64,000 nt of DNA. Origin: Antedon mediterranea (taxonomy: Eukaryota; Echinodermata; Crinoidea; Comatulida; Antedonidae). Position 1 is the stretch's first letter. The number at the start of each line of letters is the position of its first letter. Under the pieces are notes generated by a model, which was given only the letters and a program-made list of their open reading frames with translations, was not told where the DNA came from and searched no databases. Where the stretch lies: positions 27,882,288-27,946,287 of the forward strand of contig NC_092676.1 of assembly GCF_964355755.1 (NCBI RefSeq), read 5' to 3'. A program made the translations under genes and the position numbers. This document shows, in pieces, positions 43,401 through 55,800 of the stretch.

Positions 43401-46400
43401 AGATATCCTACCGATGATCAGACGTCTTTAATTCAGCACGACCATAATGTAGAATTTTCCCAGCATTCCATTTGTCTTCCTTTCCGTTATCCTCATCTAT
43501 GTACAATCAAACATTAATGTAAACTATTGTGTAATAGACACATCAGACACTAATAGAACATTATTAGTATATAGTATTTCTTTTATCGATTAATCTTCTA
43601 TTTCATTTGTCAACCTTTGACATACCATGCATTTGGTGGGGAAGACGTCTTCGGCACCAAAGTACGCGGTCTGTCCACGCCGGTGTTCGGTTTTTCTCAC
43701 TCGTGTCATAATCATCAGAAAACAGATCATATTTGTAAGTTGGAGCAAACTGGATATCACCTTCTAAAAATCCTTGGAAAACCTAGAAAAAATGTTATAA
43801 TAATAATAATAGTTCATTCTTATATAGTGCATATAAGCAAGCTGTCAATGCGCTGCACATTATTACTCCGGTTATTCTTTTGGATCAAACATAATAATGC
43901 AGCTAGTAATCAGTGCAAAGTTGTTGTGTACCCATTTTATACCCCTGGGTGGAGAGGCAAATGTAATTATTATAAGTTCATTCTCCTCTTTTGTTTAACA
44001 ATGGAAATGTGGCCATTTGATGTGGTCATTTAATTCTCTTTTATATAACAATGTCATTATGATAATTAGATGACCACACACCTGGTCATCTGCATGTTGT
44101 ATTAGAAGTTGATCATAACTTTTGAGTGCTTCCCAATTGTCACTGGTCACTAGACTTTTGACCTCTTCATTATCAAGGTCAATTCTGTAATTGAAGTCAC
44201 CGCACCAGAAAACGTAATCGTGAGATGCCAGTGTTCTACCCTGTAAAACGTGAAGAAGAAATGTTTCAATTTAATGCACTACTGTCTATTAGGGCATCTT
44301 AAGGTCAAATTTTATAAATAGACTAAAGTAAAGATTGGATGCAAGAACAAACAAAGATAAAAAAATGTAAATATCTAACTACAATTACGTTACAATGCGT
44401 TATCGATACTTACCATTGGAAACATAATACGTTTAGTGATTTCAGCATAATCTTCATTCCGATCTTTGACCTGGGACTGACCTGCCGCGAAATGGGCACA
44501 TACAAAACACATTGAGGTATTGTGCAAGAGGAAGCGTATTGCCACAGCTCCCTTGTTGCCAGATTTACCTTTTAGTCCTGTTTTAACTTTATCAAATGCA
44601 ACATCCCTGAAAAGAAATCAAAATAATGTAAACTTAAGCTCTGTCTACACTATCAAACTATATGTGATGTGCCCATATATGGACACAATGATGTCATATC
44701 ACTACCATATTTGGGCATATCACTACCATATTGGGGCACATTACACTTTTTTGTCAAACTAGTTTGATAGAGTAGACAAGAGCTTTGGAAACTGCATCTT
44801 ACAATGAATACTGAAAACCGTTATTGGAACCACATCAACAATTAATAAAACATCCTTACCGTATAAAAGGAAGCAATTTCGGTCTAATAAATACATATAA
44901 ACAGACACCGACAAGCTGTTCTGACGTAAGCAACACATATTTATGATTTCTTGATAATGTTTTCTGTAATTCTTCACCCCATTGTTTTTGATTTGTTGTA
45001 CTAAAAAGACAGAAAAAAGCAATTTAAGTCCATCAGTTAAAGATATCTTATATTGATGCTAAATGGGTAAGTGCAGAAATTTGTTTACATACCTTGCACT
45101 AATAATATTACTAGCATTCAAATCTACCATTTCTTCAAATCCTATTGAATATATATCTATAGGTACTGAAAAGTCAATGCTATCATCCACTGACCCTACA
45201 TAAGTAAAGAAAAAAATAAATAAATACAAGAGAATATAGTTATACTGTACTGTTTTTAGCAAAACTAATATAAAGCTCTATTTACACAATCAAATTAGTT
45301 TGATGTGCCCAAATACGGTAGTGATATGCCCAAATATGGTAGTGATATGACATCATCATGTCCATGTATGGGCACATCACATTTTTTTTTCACATAAAGT
45401 TTGATAGTGTAGACAGAGCTTTAGCATGAGGAAACTTTGACATGACCTTTGACATGACCTTTCATAAACCCATTGCCCTAATATATTCATATACTGTACA
45501 CTCACCAGGAAAATGTTGTTGCATTGTTTTATGATTGTCTAAGAGCCAGTCGGTCATCGATTCATTTTTGTACGCCACACTTCGGAAATGTTTTCCTCCA
45601 TTAACATTCCACGTACCTACGCTTACGCGAATACTAGACATCTTAGAAAATTGATCTTCGCGTTCACACATTGAATGTAGAGTAGAGGGAGAGGCTAAAA
45701 AGTGTAAAAATTAACATGTATATTAAGATAATAAGATTGAATGAGGGGTGCGCTACTGTAAGAGGCTATAAGGGCTTGTAATTTTTTTAGACTATTTAGG
45801 GCATAATAAACTTTGAAAAGGACATAGAATTTAAGATGAATAGTGTATAACGATGCATGGTTCAAATAACCGTCTCACAGAGACATCTGGTAGCCATTGA
45901 CTTAAAGTTGGCATTTGGATGTGTTACTTTTAAATGTACAGTACGAGAGTGACTACTACCAAATTGCACAGTCACAATACAACTTATAAAACAGTTCATA
46001 TATACAGTTAAAACATTGCTGGGAATTATAAATTTCTGTTGAAGCAGGCTCCAATGAAGTTCCATCTAGTAAGTTGACTTTGTGGTACAACTCTATCAAG
46101 TACTGATGGTATCTTCCGACCTCTTCGTTTACTTTGTGTTGTGTGAAAAGTAAGAATTTTTGGGTATATATATTATGATGGAAACAAGATGGAAACAAAA
46201 TGTAATACATACTATGCAAAAACTCTCTTGGTAATATATTGCCCGCTTTATCCGCTAATTTGCCTACTAGTGAGTTGCCTAGCAACAATATATCAATCGC
46301 TTCTTGTTTGCTGCCATCAAAGAAATTGTTCTGTATCGTCCGTGTTACTGAGCGTGCTCCGTCCCGTAATTTTCCCGCCTATACAAAATAATAATAATAT

Positions 46401-49400
46401 AATTTTACAGTTTTGTAGGATTGCTAATAACTAATGACAACATACTGCATGGCTGCAGTGAACCTATTGACCAGAGGTTGACACACAGATACTACAGTAA
46501 TCTAGTATAAAGCTCTGTTTAACAGACTAGTTTGACAAAAAAGTGTGGCCAAATATGGTAGTAATATACCCAAATATGATAGTGATATGACATCATATGT
46601 CCATATATGGGCACATCACATTTTTTTTGTCACATAAAGTTTGAAAGTGTAGACAGAGCTTAAGATTCTACTCACCGTTGTCTTGCCTTCCAGTGCACCT
46701 GTACCAGCATAGATCTTACTCACATGGTCGCCATTTTGCACCCACATTGTTTTAAATACTTCCTCAAATCTTGAGAGATGAGACTTAACTGGGATGCTGA
46801 TGCTTTCCAACTGTTTCTGCAGCATCTGTTAGTAAACAAAGTTTGACTCTCTAGAAGTTTATTAGTATCTCTATGGTTGTAAACAAAGATAGTTGTCTAA
46901 TTGACTCTCTGGTTGTTTACTAGTATCTATATTGTTAGTTATCAAAGTTGTTTAAACTAGTCTTTAGTTGTTTAATAATCTCTATTGTAACAAAAATAGT
47001 ATGCTACTAAAATATACCACTCTGAACTTTCACAATTATTAAATTCTACATTTTGCCATAATTTTATTCTTAAAACAAACAGGAAAACAGTCTTGTAAAC
47101 TTTATTGACTTGAAAAATATGAGGAAATAGGAATAGAAAATCAAAATTTTCATAGTAATTGCAAACACTAACGTTGAGTACTTCTATTCACGCATGTTGT
47201 CAAGAGTCATTGAGTTACGTACGCCTCGATATAAACTTGGTTTATCATTGAACATCGTATGCTTGCTTTTCTCAAGATGTGTCTTAGATCCTGGTTGTCT
47301 CAAATTACAGATCACACTTGTTTTTACCAGGCAATAAAACAACCAGACTGAATATTTTACACTTAAAAACAAAATACCTGCATTCCGAAGAACATTTGCA
47401 CAGCGTTGGTTCGGTCTAGACAGTCCATGCAATTGGTTCTAAAGCACCCTATTTGTTGTCTACAATTACAAAAACGTTTTATTAATACATAAGCAGAAGA
47501 TATTAAAAACACTCGTCATAAACTCAACCATGGAGTAAAGAATAATTCTTTACTCCATGACTCAACATATTAACTTAATTTTTTTGTCATGTTCTGAACA
47601 GTAGTATTTAGAGGGCCTCCTATCACAAGCCCCTTGAGGTTTCTTGAAGGTCCCTTTCATCTTCTTTAAATTGTTTACTCTTTCTTGTTATGTTTATTGT
47701 TTTGATAATAAAGGAACAAATAAATTAAATAAAACAAATTGAGAAATATAGTCTTGATTTATCTACATACGTTTTGACTTCTTCTCCATCATATGCAAAG
47801 AACTGGAAGCTGTCAATGTATTTAGCAACCCTTTGTTTGAGTACTGTTTGGAGGTTATCTACCTTACCCCCACGCATCATCTGATGATAGTCAAAAAGGA
47901 CGTGTGGGATGTCTTGTGAATGCGATGACGCCTTATGATGACTCTACAATAATATAATAGTTCATTTTTATATAACATAAATAAGCAAGCTCTCAATGCG
48001 CTGCACATTATTACCCCAGTAATTTTTTTAGATCAAACCCGTATGGAAACATACTCCAATTATAATGCAGCTGGTAATCAGCGCAAAGTTGTGTCTTGAT
48101 CTAACCAGTACCCATTTATACACCTGGGTGGAGAGAGGCAAATTTAAGTAAAGTGTATTGCCTAAGGATACAATCAATGCGGAGAGTTGGATTCAAACCA
48201 CGATCATGAATCCAACACACTGTGCCACACGCCCTCATAAATGGTTGAAAAATACGCAAAATATTAAACTATAATAATGATATGCAATATTTGAGATAAC
48301 TGATTTTAAACTCTTTCTTCCCTAGTATATAGACTATAATATAGAAAGGTTAGATGCAACATTAATAGAATAAAATGAAAGTAACATTTAAGTAAGAAAT
48401 CAAATTATTGAACTTTTGATGAGAAACTATAACTGGTAATAATAACCCTTTTTGTATCTCATTATAAAATTGAAGAATAAACAGAAAGTGCTAATCAGCA
48501 ACTCCTTCAGTTTCATGAATATTTGTATCAAGTACTCTAACCCTTAACCTAGCCATACATGATACAGGCACCACATATAAATGAGATGCCAAATATTCCT
48601 ATGTTTCGGAAAAAGATATTATGTGGAAATACTGGGAATCGGTGGCCGTACTCAACAATCACACTTAGGCGAAGCGAAACACTAACCTTTAAGTTTAAAA
48701 AATCTCCTATCTATAGTGAATACAATTTAAGGAAATACTTAAACAATTATTGAGTTAAGTGAAATACTTAAAGATGTTTTGTCCCTTGAAACACAAAAAA
48801 ATGAAAGTCAAGATATTGTAAATTTGAATTGGCCATATCAAAGTAATATTAAAGTTATTCACTTTAAGTCGAAAATTCGAGCAAAAAACATCAAGTTTAC
48901 GTAATTAACAGGTAAATTAGTTTGATTACATTTCGTCTGGAAAATCGTCACCAGCGAAAGTAAACAAAGATTTCAAACCAAGAGTATGCATTATGCATGA
49001 TCCTAATAGGATTGTTTACAACTCGTCACGGTTGAGAAGGTGTTTTCACACAGATCGCGAGGAAGTTTATGATTATGCATACAGAGTAGCCAAACAAGCG
49101 CGTTGCATTATGAGATATGTTTTGATCAAAAACTTTGACTGGCAGTCACAGTTTTTTTTTTAACTAAAAAAGGTCTGTATTTCAGTGAGATAATTTTTTT
49201 GTTTGACTAATTTTTGGAGAAAGTTAATAACTATTATGATACTTCAAAATGACCCACTTTTTTTCGAAATCTTCTAATTTTTATTTTTTTTTTATTTGAC
49301 AAAGGGACAATACATCTTTAATATTTAAGGGAAATTTCTCACTTTAGTATGTGAATACAGCCACAGGTGCTTTTCCTTGCATTTCATATTTGCCTCAAAC

Positions 49401-52382
49401 ATAGTTTCTTAAGTTTTTGTTGACTAAGTTAGCTATACTTACTTGAAATAGCTTGCTTAGCATAGCCTCTCCCTCTTTGTTTCCAAGCAAATTGATTATC
49501 ACCTGACCACCATATTGAACTTTTAGTGTACATAAATGCCTGTGAATTTTATAGACAAATTATTAACAGTTAAAGCTCTGTCTACAAAAATGTGATGTGC
49601 CCAAATACGGAAGTGATATGGCTAAATATGGTAGTGATATGCCCAAATACGGTAGTGATATGACATTATCGTGTCCGTATATGGGCACATCCCATTTTTT
49701 GTCACATAAAGTTTGATAGTGTAAACAGAGCTTAACACTCAATAATCATAGTGGAAGTTTCTTTGAGTGGGCTTATATTATAGTAGGGTGGGATTATACA
49801 CAGATCAATACATGATTGTAAATTAGACTATGTTATTATATTACATATTATATATATATATTTAATGTATGCATAGAAAATGAAATGAAACACAAAATGA
49901 AAGTACAAAATGAAAATTACTTGAAATAAAAAATGTCACAAGTTAAACCAAATACTGATTTGTAATTACCTATCAAAAGCTGGAGCCGAAGCCTCATATC
50001 CTCGTGACATCTTGACCTTGTGTGACCCCACTTGTAAACCAGGCTGTTCCCAGTAAAGAGGAACCGACCCCCTCGTCTGGATATATGATGTCATCTTATC
50101 TTCTAAATATATTACCTGAAATACAAAATGAACCTGATAAGAATCTGTCTATTACTATCAAATTAGTTTGACCAAAAAAAGTGTGATACAGTATACCCAA
50201 ATATGGTAGTGATATGCTTAAATATGATAGTGATATGACATCATCATGTCCATATATGGGCACATCACATTTTTTTGTCACATAAAGTTTGATAGTGTAG
50301 ACAGAGCTTAACATTGTATATAATCTACAGTAATAAACAAAACTGCAGTAACTGCATTAGAATAATTTTAACAATCCTACGAACCTGTTCAGTTTCACAA
50401 AAATTGGCAACATGCCCATAATCGTTCGTGCCCCTGACATTGAACCGAGTGCCGACACGTTCGCAGCTCAGACGTGAGATGATGCACGCTTTTGCGAGAT
50501 GACTCCCACAATAGATTGTCTTGATCTCGACACCTCCGCACATTGTTACTAACAGCCATTTGGTACAGTCTACATTGTAACGTTTTAAATGAAGGTGTAA
50601 GGTCCTATTCCTATAATATATATAAACAAAATCTTTATAATCTTATCAAACTTGGTTAGCAAAAAAATCATCTATCATTGTTTTAATCAATTATTTTTAA
50701 AATCATTTTTTTAAAATAATATACATAGGCAAATGTTTGTGCAAATAAAAGTTTATTACTTATAATAAAAAGAACTTGTTTGATAATAAAGCTTTAGTTT
50801 TTTATCACTTTACGTAATGGTTATTTATCTATTCTTGATTTAAGCAAAAAGATTGTTGAGCCAGCCCTGATCAACAAATTCAAAGAATAATAATATGGTC
50901 AACTCCAATTAAAAAAAAGATATTTATGTAATAAATAAAGAGAATATCAAAGGTACTCAATGTCAGTACACAAAAATAAACAAAAAATAAACAAACCAGA
51001 AAAAGCGGTTATCAGTGCTGTGAGACTGTTGTTGGCGCTGTGCACACAGCGTAAGGTCAAATCTTTCTTCCGCAGTAGACGAATATGTGAAGTAAAATGT
51101 GCCGGAGTTGAGAAGTTTTCGTACTTCTGCTATGCGCTCTTCATCTGCTTGATTGTTTCTCAGTGAGATGAATGATGTAGCAGTAATTCGAAACACCTCG
51201 GTGTTGCCGATCTTTCCTAGAGACACGGTTCCTGTCACCATGACAAGGTACAGGACAGTTTCATCACCTTAAAAAATTAAAATTGTTGTTAACATACTAA
51301 GTGATAATTATTACTTATCTCTTTTTGAATGTTATAAGCTCACAGTACAGTACCAATTCAACCTAGTTACATATCAGCACGTATGACCTTGAATAATAAA
51401 CTTACATAAATTTTCTAAAACTCTGGCTACAGTATCAAAGTTTATGTGAAAAAGAAATGTAAGGTGCCCTTTTATTGACATGATGATGTCATATCACTAC
51501 CATATTTGGGCACATCACATTTTTTTGTAAAATTAGATAGTGTAGATAGAGCTTGAGTTTATATTAACAATACATTGGGGTTATTCTATTGATGTAAGAC
51601 GATAAAGATGATGGCAACAAAAATGACAAACAATGTCAAGATGATGAAAATGATGTAGATGATTTAATAAATGGAGAGAATCGATGATAACAATTAAAAT
51701 AGATTATTGATGACAGGGATGATGATAAATTTAAATTTAAAAAAAAAGGAATCCATCAGAAAATATAAACATCCTGTATGTATTGACCATGGAGGTATAA
51801 TACCTCCATGTATTGAAATTGGTTGATTTGATTTATTTCAGCATCATAAAAACAATTAAATAAAATACAATGGTTGAATTGGTTGATTTATTTTATCATA
51901 CCTGTATTGAGTTTAAGTATTCCCAGACACCCATAAGCCTCAAGAATCTTCTCATATTGTTTTTTCAATGAATCGACCTCAGAATAACCTTGAAATAAAA
52001 CAGATATTACTCATTCATATCATAACTTCAATATTAAATTTATTAAATAATGTATTAAAAGAAACCAAAAAAATAGCTTTAACAATAAATAATCCTACCA
52101 CAAGGTAAAACGTTTATCCATTAATTCAATAATAAAAACAAATTTTCAGGAGCTGCTGGATAAATATAATAACAGGCTAGGCCTAGCTGATAATGATTTG
52201 TGCCCGGGGCTGAAATGTGTTTGCCAGGCACAGTGCAATAAAAATCAAACGTCGCACCTACCCAAAATCGCAACGACGTCCGATTCAAAAAGTAAAGATT
52301 CTTCGATATCTGTTGATTCCAAAATGACAGAATATGGTGGCTCAGTCTTGTGGAAAACTCTAAATGACTTTCTCATAGACAT
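40493..52382 (-). CDS. SYNJ1: Synaptojanin (Sac + inositol 5-phosphatase), complete, 21 coding exons, 1455 aa
   Basis: Exons (high to low): 52262-52382 (ATG), 51902-51988, 50997-51267, 50385-50610, 49970-50115, 49443-49539, 47771-47943, 47378-47459, 46676-46825, 46213-46378, 45506-45694, 45093-45195, 44860-45000, 44414-44606, 44082-44240, 43626-43782, 43412-43496, 42925-43134, 42483-42730, 41469-42160, 40493-41164 (stop). Total 4368 nt in frame. It removes phosphates from phosphoinositides during clathrin-vesicle uncoating. The N-terminal Sac domain carries the CX5R(T) active site [10 protein letters not shown]. The central 5-phosphatase has [30 protein letters not shown] and SDHRPV. An RRM-like domain (exons 42925 and 42483) follows. 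The last two large exons encode a proline-rich tail (PPPRP, PPGRP words), with one NPF motif in the last exon, the usual EH-domain ligand. The invertebrate gene precedes the SYNJ1/SYNJ2 split, so the symbol is approximate. It is head to head with ILVBL. Confidence 0.95.
41232..41320. mobile_element. MITE-1 copy 17, left half lost
   Basis: Core TATATGGACATGATGATGTC and right end TTTGATAGTGTAGACAGAGC only, in the last synaptojanin intron. Confidence 0.82.
42278..42410. repeat. 21-bp tandem repeat inside a MITE-like end pair
   Basis: GAAACCCCACCCCTATTAAGA is repeated about four times, followed by TTAATAGAGTTCTACTGTA. A similar word (CCTTGATAGAGGTTCTTAA) lies near 17610, so this may be a diverged DNA element with internal amplification. 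Confidence 0.65.
43800..43970 (-). mobile_element. SINE-3 fragment
   Basis: Shares AATGCGCTGCACATTATTAC and AATGCAGCTAGTAATCAG with 47950-48237 and 6080-6330. The tRNA-like head is missing. Confidence 0.6.
44635..44786. mobile_element. MITE-1 copy 18
   Basis: TTAAGCTCTGTCTACACTAT and AGTTTGATAGAGTAGACAAG, between synaptojanin exons. Confidence 0.9.
45272..45422. mobile_element. MITE-1 copy 19
   Basis: AAAGCTCTATTTACACAATC and TTTGATAGTGTAGACAGAGC. Confidence 0.9.
46508..46662. mobile_element. MITE-1 copy 20, next to an exon
   Basis: Shortened left end AAAGCTCTGTTTAACAGAC and right end TTTGAAAGTGTAGACAGAGC. It ends 13 bp from the synaptojanin exon 46676-46825, directly beside its donor. Confidence 0.88.
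47950..48237 (-). mobile_element. SINE-3 copy
   Basis: Body and head are as in 6080-6330; the head contains a diverged GGCACAGTGTGTTGGATTC on the minus strand. Confidence 0.68.
48768..49321. mobile_element. MITE-2 copy b (longest form)
   Basis: TTAAAGATGTTTTGTCCC and GGGACAATACATCTTTAA ends. The inside is like 7689-8123 with an extra segment near 49050-49140. Confidence 0.85.
49572..49733. mobile_element. MITE-1 copy 21
   Basis: AAAGCTCTGTCTACAAAAATG (left end shortened) and AGTTTGATAGTGTAAACAGA. Confidence 0.88.
50141..50310. mobile_element. MITE-1 copy 22
   Basis: GAATCTGTCTATTACTATC and AGTTTGATAGTGTAGACAGA, 26 bp from the synaptojanin exon ending at 50115. Confidence 0.88.
51416..51555. 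mobile_element. MITE-1 copy 23
   Basis: AAAACTCTGGCTACAGTATC and TTAGATAGTGTAGATAGAGC; both ends diverged. Confidence 0.83.
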
Positions 52383-52838
52383 TGTACAATTATAAAACAC
52401 TCATGTAAAGCGTAATTTATCTATAAAATATGAAAACATTTCAGGCAGCCAGCCATCCGACCCAATACCGGAAGATTGTTTACCTAAAACGAAAAATCCC
52501 TTTCTATATTTTGGACTAGGCTACTTTATGTAGGGGTAATAAAATGCATTTGTATTATTTACTATTAAACGTGGAATTAAATAATTCATACAAATGTTAC
52601 TTAATTGATTTAGTGATATATCCTTTTGTGTATTTGCTTATAAAAAGTGTTGTTTAGCATCCTTAGTCATTTTAAATTTACAATAAAATTAACAAAATCC
52701 CTACAAAGAATGGTGAGGCCAAAGGGGGAGGTCTCCATCATTAGGGAATTTCTCAATTCTCCCTACTCCATCGTGAGCCGTTTGAGAGTTTAGTTTTGCC
52801 TAATCTAGCTAAAAGTACCAGATCCAGGGCCCTTCAAA
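52383..52838. promoter_or_regulatory. Shared promoter region of synaptojanin and ILVBL
   Basis: 456 bp separate the two divergent start codons. There is an ETS-type CCGGAAG at 52468-52474 and no obvious TATA box in either useful position. Both 5' UTRs must lie here. Confidence 0.6.
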
Positions 52839-55800
52839 ATGATCGAATATTTGTTAGCTGGATTTGCTCTGTTAATTGTTATTCTATTAAATTTTCTAGA
52901 ATCACATCTTGGTATTATATTTCAACTTTTTCACAAGGTACGTCTAGGCCTAACATAACTAGGAGGCTAGGGCTAAACAACTAAAACGAAAGGCCTAAAT
53001 CGAGGGTAGCACCTGACTCTAGCTAGGCAGGCTCATACATTACTATGGCCTATATATAGAGGTTCATTTTAAAATATAGCTCTGCCACGCTAAAAAGAAA
53101 AGAAAGGCATTGGCTGTGCCTACTAGTAAAGTAGGTTGTTTTTGTTTTGGCAATTATAAACTATTGTATTATTGTTTATTAATTAAAGCATAGACCTATC
53201 AATTTAATTTATATATAGATAACCTATATGCTACATGATGATTAAAAGGTCTGCATGATGAATAAACAATAGTCAATTGTTAGGATTGCGTAACACCACG
53301 TGTCCAAAAGGAAATGAAGTATTGTATTCATAAATACATATATGCAATCATACTGTATAATCCTGTGTTTAATATAATAATTCATCATAGTGTATTTCCT
53401 TTTGAACTTTACTATTAGTCAATTGTTTATTGTTTAACAACAATGCCTCCTTTGTCTTCTTTTTGTAGAAAATCAATGATGCATGACCATGAAATTTAAG
53501 AAGAATTTATTTTTTTTAATAATTTTTTTTTCCATTTTTACAGGCAGATGCAGACTCTCCTCGTAATGGTGGAGAACTTGTCGCGGCTGTCCTAAAAGAA
53601 CATGGAGTCAAGTATTTATTTACACTTTGCGGTGGACACATATCCCCAGTTCTTGTGGCGTCGGAAAAGTGTGGCATTCGTGTAGTAGATGTTCGGCATG
53701 AGGTGCACATAAAATTCTTTTCATGATTGTTCTGCATCTTACAAATTAACCATTAGTGTAATAACAAAATTATAAGTACATAATTTACGTTTGAAATACA
53801 TTTTCTACATTCCTCATTGTGTATAAGTAATTTGCATATATGAATCCAAAGGCAAATTACTGAAAATAATGACAATGTTGTGGGTATTAGTGGCTGGATC
53901 TCAATGGAGATACAAAATAAAATAAGCAAAAATGATAAAGACAGCCAGAAAAATTAGCAGAGATTTCGGTTGCATATATGATGTGCAAAGTAATTTGCAT
54001 ATGGTGTACCTAAGTAATTTGCATATGATGTACATTTGTAATTTGCATAGAGGTGCCATAATTTTCCCAATTTCTTGACCCTCACTTCTTCAGTAAATGA
54101 CACCAAAAATAATGACATTTTTTAACAGGTGACATCAGTATTTGCCGCTGATGCAGTCGCAAGACTCTCCGGTACTGTCGGTGTTGCCATCGTTACAGCT
54201 GGACCCGGTCTAACAAATACAATCACTGCCGTTAAAAACGCTCAAATGGCTGAATCACCTGTACTTCTAATGGGAGGTGCTGCCGCAAACTTACTTAAGG
54301 TAAATTACTTACAGTTATTTATGTTGATATACTGTATAAGGAGAATATTTACAATATTAATAAAATGATTTTCGTTTTTTTTTTCAGGGTCGCGGGGCTC
54401 TTCAAGACATTGATCAAATGTCGTTATTCAAACCATTATGCAAATACTGCGGCACGATCAAGCGTGTCCGTGACATTGTACCGACGGTACGCAAAGCTCT
54501 GGCCATTGCTCAATCTGGTACACCAGGTAACAACCATGTTATTTAAAGCTCAGTTGTCTACCCTATCAAACCAATTTGACAAAAAAAGTGTGCCAATTAT
54601 TAGTGATATGCCAAATTTGGTATTGATATGACATCATCATGTCCATATATGGCCACATCACATTTTGTTGTCTGATAGTGTAGACAGAGCGCAAGGCTAT
54701 AGGTTTTTCAGTACACCATCACTCACTTTGCACCATTACTTTTGATGGATTTTAAAACCCTTTTTGTCATTTTTTCAGGTCCAGTGTTTGTTGAATTGCC
54801 GATCGATACACTTTATTCATACCAATCTGTCCAGAAAGAAGTTGGAGGAGGAGGCGGTCCCAAAAAAGGTCTTGTCAATAATATTCTGTCATGGTAAGCC
54901 AATGAATTGTGGGTAAGAAGTAGCACAAGCCAAAATTGACTTTGGAAAAGCACAAATATTTATCAAGGGTTTTAAATTTGTTTTACAGGTATTTGAACAA
55001 TTATGTATCAAATATGTTTGCTGGAGCATTTGATAGCCAAGATGTTACACCATTGCCTGTGGATCTACCTCTTGCAACGGAATCACAAGGTACGCTGTTA
55101 TTGACCTACTGTGACCTTCCAAAAGTGTCCCTTACCTGTGATGTCCCAAAGGTTCCCCTCTTCATAGATCTATCTGGCAATACTAAAGAAAGTTATGGGA
55201 TAGACAGATGATATTCAAAGGATTTAACTTAAATTGATGTTTTTTTTTTCAATTTTTAGTGCAATCAGCAATTGAGATTGTAAGTAGAGCTAAGAAGCCA
55301 GTTTTAGTACTCGGAAGCCAGGCAACACTGCCCCCAGTTCCAGCAGATCAGATTCGATCTTCCCTCGAGGTAGAGTAAATGATTTTTTTAATTCAGCAAC
55401 CAGGGAGGAAATATCTATATATTTCCTCCATGGTACAACTACTAATTTGTGAATAAACTTATGTAAAGCTTTAATTAAAATGTATCAACTTATTCGTTCA
55501 AACTGTAACTGTTATAAAATATTACATATTTTAGACAATGGGGATACCATGTTTCCTGGGAGGAATGTCTCGTGGCATGCTGGGAAGGAACAGCGATATT
55601 CACATAAGACAAAAGAGACGAGATGCACTCAGAGAAGCAGACGTTGTAGTGTTAGCCGGTACTCTATTTCTTTGTTATTTAAATCAATAAAAATCATCTT
55701 TTCTCTAGTGAGAAATGATTCATATATAGTGTAGAATTTAGTCTACTTGAATTTACAACTATGCTATACAGTAATTACAATTTTTTTGCATTTTAGGAGC

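Noticed and set aside
45862-46288. Minus-strand open frames between synaptojanin exons
   Set aside because: They read through a donor at 46212 into intron; the 5-phosphatase resumes in frame at 45694.
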